Origin: Ligustrum vulgare
Lineage: Eukaryota; Streptophyta; Magnoliopsida; Lamiales; Oleaceae
Direction: 5' to 3'
Assembly: GCA_963555705.1 (NCBI GenBank)
Contig: OY743190.1
Span: forward strand, 16,623,491 to 16,687,490
Length of the DNA stretch: 64,000 bases
This document shows, in pieces, positions 63,292-64,000 of this stretch (within the stretch, counting starts at the first letter, position 1; every line of letters starts with the position of its first letter). Position numbers and translations under genes: made by a program. The notes beneath the pieces are model-generated. The model did no database searches and was not told the DNA's origin. It saw only the letters and a list, made by a program, of their open reading frames with translations.

Positions 63292-64000
63292 TAATCTATA
63301 GTTTATTTTTGTTTTCTTTAATATATTTTTTAAGATTTGGTTGACAATGATTGTTTGTATTGATTGCAGAAGCCGAGCTCGTAAAATACTGGTCTTTTGG
63401 GATGCTTTTGACTCTGGACACTTGGACCGTCGACAACCTAGCTGCCTATAAGGGACGTACTTCGTTTGGTTAAATGTTTATTTCGAGTTCGATTTAGTTT
63501 TAAGTTTAGAATTTTATTATTACTGTATGTTTGATGTTTGAGTTGATAGGAGTTAGAGTAGGAGTTGAAGTGAGTGATAGCTTTTAATAGAGTAGGTTTA
63601 GTACTCGGAGTAGGCAAGTCACGTTGGAAGCTAGAGTCGAAGTCGGAGTTGAAGAGAGTAATAATTTTTTTAAGAGTAAGGGTAGGTCTAGGAGTAGGTG
63701 AGTCATGGTAGGAGTAAGAGGCGAAGTAGGCACTAAAATTTCACGATTAGGTTAATGGTAACAATAGGTAGGAGCAGCTCCGAAAATTTCATGAGTAGAT
63801 GTAGGGGTCGTGTATGAAATTTCATGTTTTTGTATTGCTATATATTTATTATTCTATAATTTACTACAGTTTTCTTTAAAATATTTGTCAAGATTTGCTT
63901 GGGAATGATTGTTGTTAATGATTGCAGAAGCTATGTTCGTGGAATTCTGCTCTTTTGGGGATGCTTATGATTATATTCGCTTGGAACTTCCGCAATCCAG
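63292..64000. repeat. HOR unit 28, cut by the window end
   Basis: Contains all of A (with GTAGGTTTAG) and the first part of B, ending in the B core at GGAACTTCCGCAATCCAG. Nothing but satellite reaches the window edge. Confidence 0.92.

Larger units (their letters stand above)
1..64000. repeat. Higher-order tandem satellite array filling the window
   Basis: The same roughly 2.34-kb block recurs head to tail about 27 times, with no unique sequence at either end. Each block contains five related but diverged monomers (A-B-C-D-E). Divergent monomers inside a block together with near-identical blocks is the definition of a higher-order repeat. All monomers have one orientation and I saw no inversion. 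Such arrays are known from eukaryotic heterochromatin (centromere, pericentromere, subtelomere, sex chromosomes); which of these applies cannot be read from the sequence. No long open frame, tRNA, rRNA or transposase was seen. Family and species are not recognised. Confidence 0.97.
23793..64000. repeat. Zone II: length-polymorphic HOR subarray
   Basis: About 17 copies of the same A-B-C-D-E plan carry a second set of alleles: GAATTTTATTATTACT and TTTGAGTTGATAGG in A, CTCGGAGGGG in B, CGTAAGGGATG in C, AGTAGCAGG with an extra GTAGGT hexamer in D, and CCAGCTCCATG in E. The full-length form is 2,355 bp (A 565, B 424, C 403, D 583, E 380, measured in unit 14). Shorter forms arise from 12-bp losses in B, C or D; 2,346-bp forms also carry a 3-bp TGG gain in D. 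The array continues past the window end. Confidence 0.93.

Noticed and set aside
1..64000. CRISPR array
   Set aside because: Repeats are hundreds of bases, contiguous and without unique spacers, and there are no cas-like genes.
1..64000. Tandem transposon or retroelement copies
   Set aside because: No terminal repeats with target-site duplications, no polymerase, integrase or transposase frame, and no poly(A) tail were seen; monomers grade into each other.
1..64000. Ribosomal or histone gene repeat (multi-kilobase tandem gene array)
   Set aside because: The AT-rich sequence contains no rRNA-like conserved stretch and no histone-length open frame.
1..64000. Simple assembly collapse or artefactual repetition
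   Set aside because: Units carry distinct, ordered variants and different lengths, which a looping assembler would not invent; still, copy number and block duplications should be confirmed in long reads.

Overview
The window is wall-to-wall tandem satellite DNA. I find no gene, RNA gene, transposon, CRISPR array or unique sequence. It is AT-rich (about two thirds A+T by eye). The repeat is a multi-kilobase higher-order repeat (HOR) built from diverged 0.4-0.6 kb monomers, all head to tail and close to identical between neighbouring HOR copies. This is what a eukaryotic centromeric, pericentromeric, subtelomeric or sex-chromosome heterochromatin array looks like. I do not recognise the satellite family and cannot name the species. 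Both window ends lie inside the array, so its true length is unknown.

Layout. The HOR has five monomers in the order A-B-C-D-E. A and D (about 565-583 bp) are a long type. B, C and E (about 378-424 bp) are a short type. Every monomer has the same internal plan: an AT-rich leader with a TTTTCTTTAA motif; a GC-richer core of about 72-79 bp introduced by GATTGCAG; an AT-rich stretch containing GTTCGATTTAG; a purine-rich block of degenerate GAGTNG hexamers; and a tail ending in GCGATAAAT. A and D carry an extra internal duplication of the purine-rich block (about 80 bp) plus a palindromic tail.

Zone I (1 to about 22.39 kb) holds ten copies, all exactly 2,344 bp and nearly identical. A mosaic boundary (about 22.39-23.79 kb) has mixed markers, many private changes and a 679-bp deletion. 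Zone II (about 23.8-64.0 kb) is a second HOR variant with a 2,355-bp full-length form. Every zone II copy length (2,331, 2,343, 2,346, 2,355, 3,024 bp) is explained by a small set of 12-bp deletions, a 3-bp insertion and one 669-bp tandem duplication. Within zone II there is a further level: units 15-18 are repeated as units 19-22 (markers exactly 9,348 bp apart), and units 22-23 are repeated as units 25-26 (markers exactly 7,032 bp apart).

The dynamics are those of unequal exchange and gene conversion. One roughly 0.6-kb patch of zone II sequence (minimally 4,311-4,913) lies inside zone I. Shared private variants link neighbouring and next-but-one units. The recurrent short open frames have no ATG starts matching their length, are low in complexity and owe their recurrence to the repeat, so none is annotated as a gene. 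The most speculative signal is that each monomer core looks like a decayed exon: AG before it, GT-like after it, and related peptides in the same frame.
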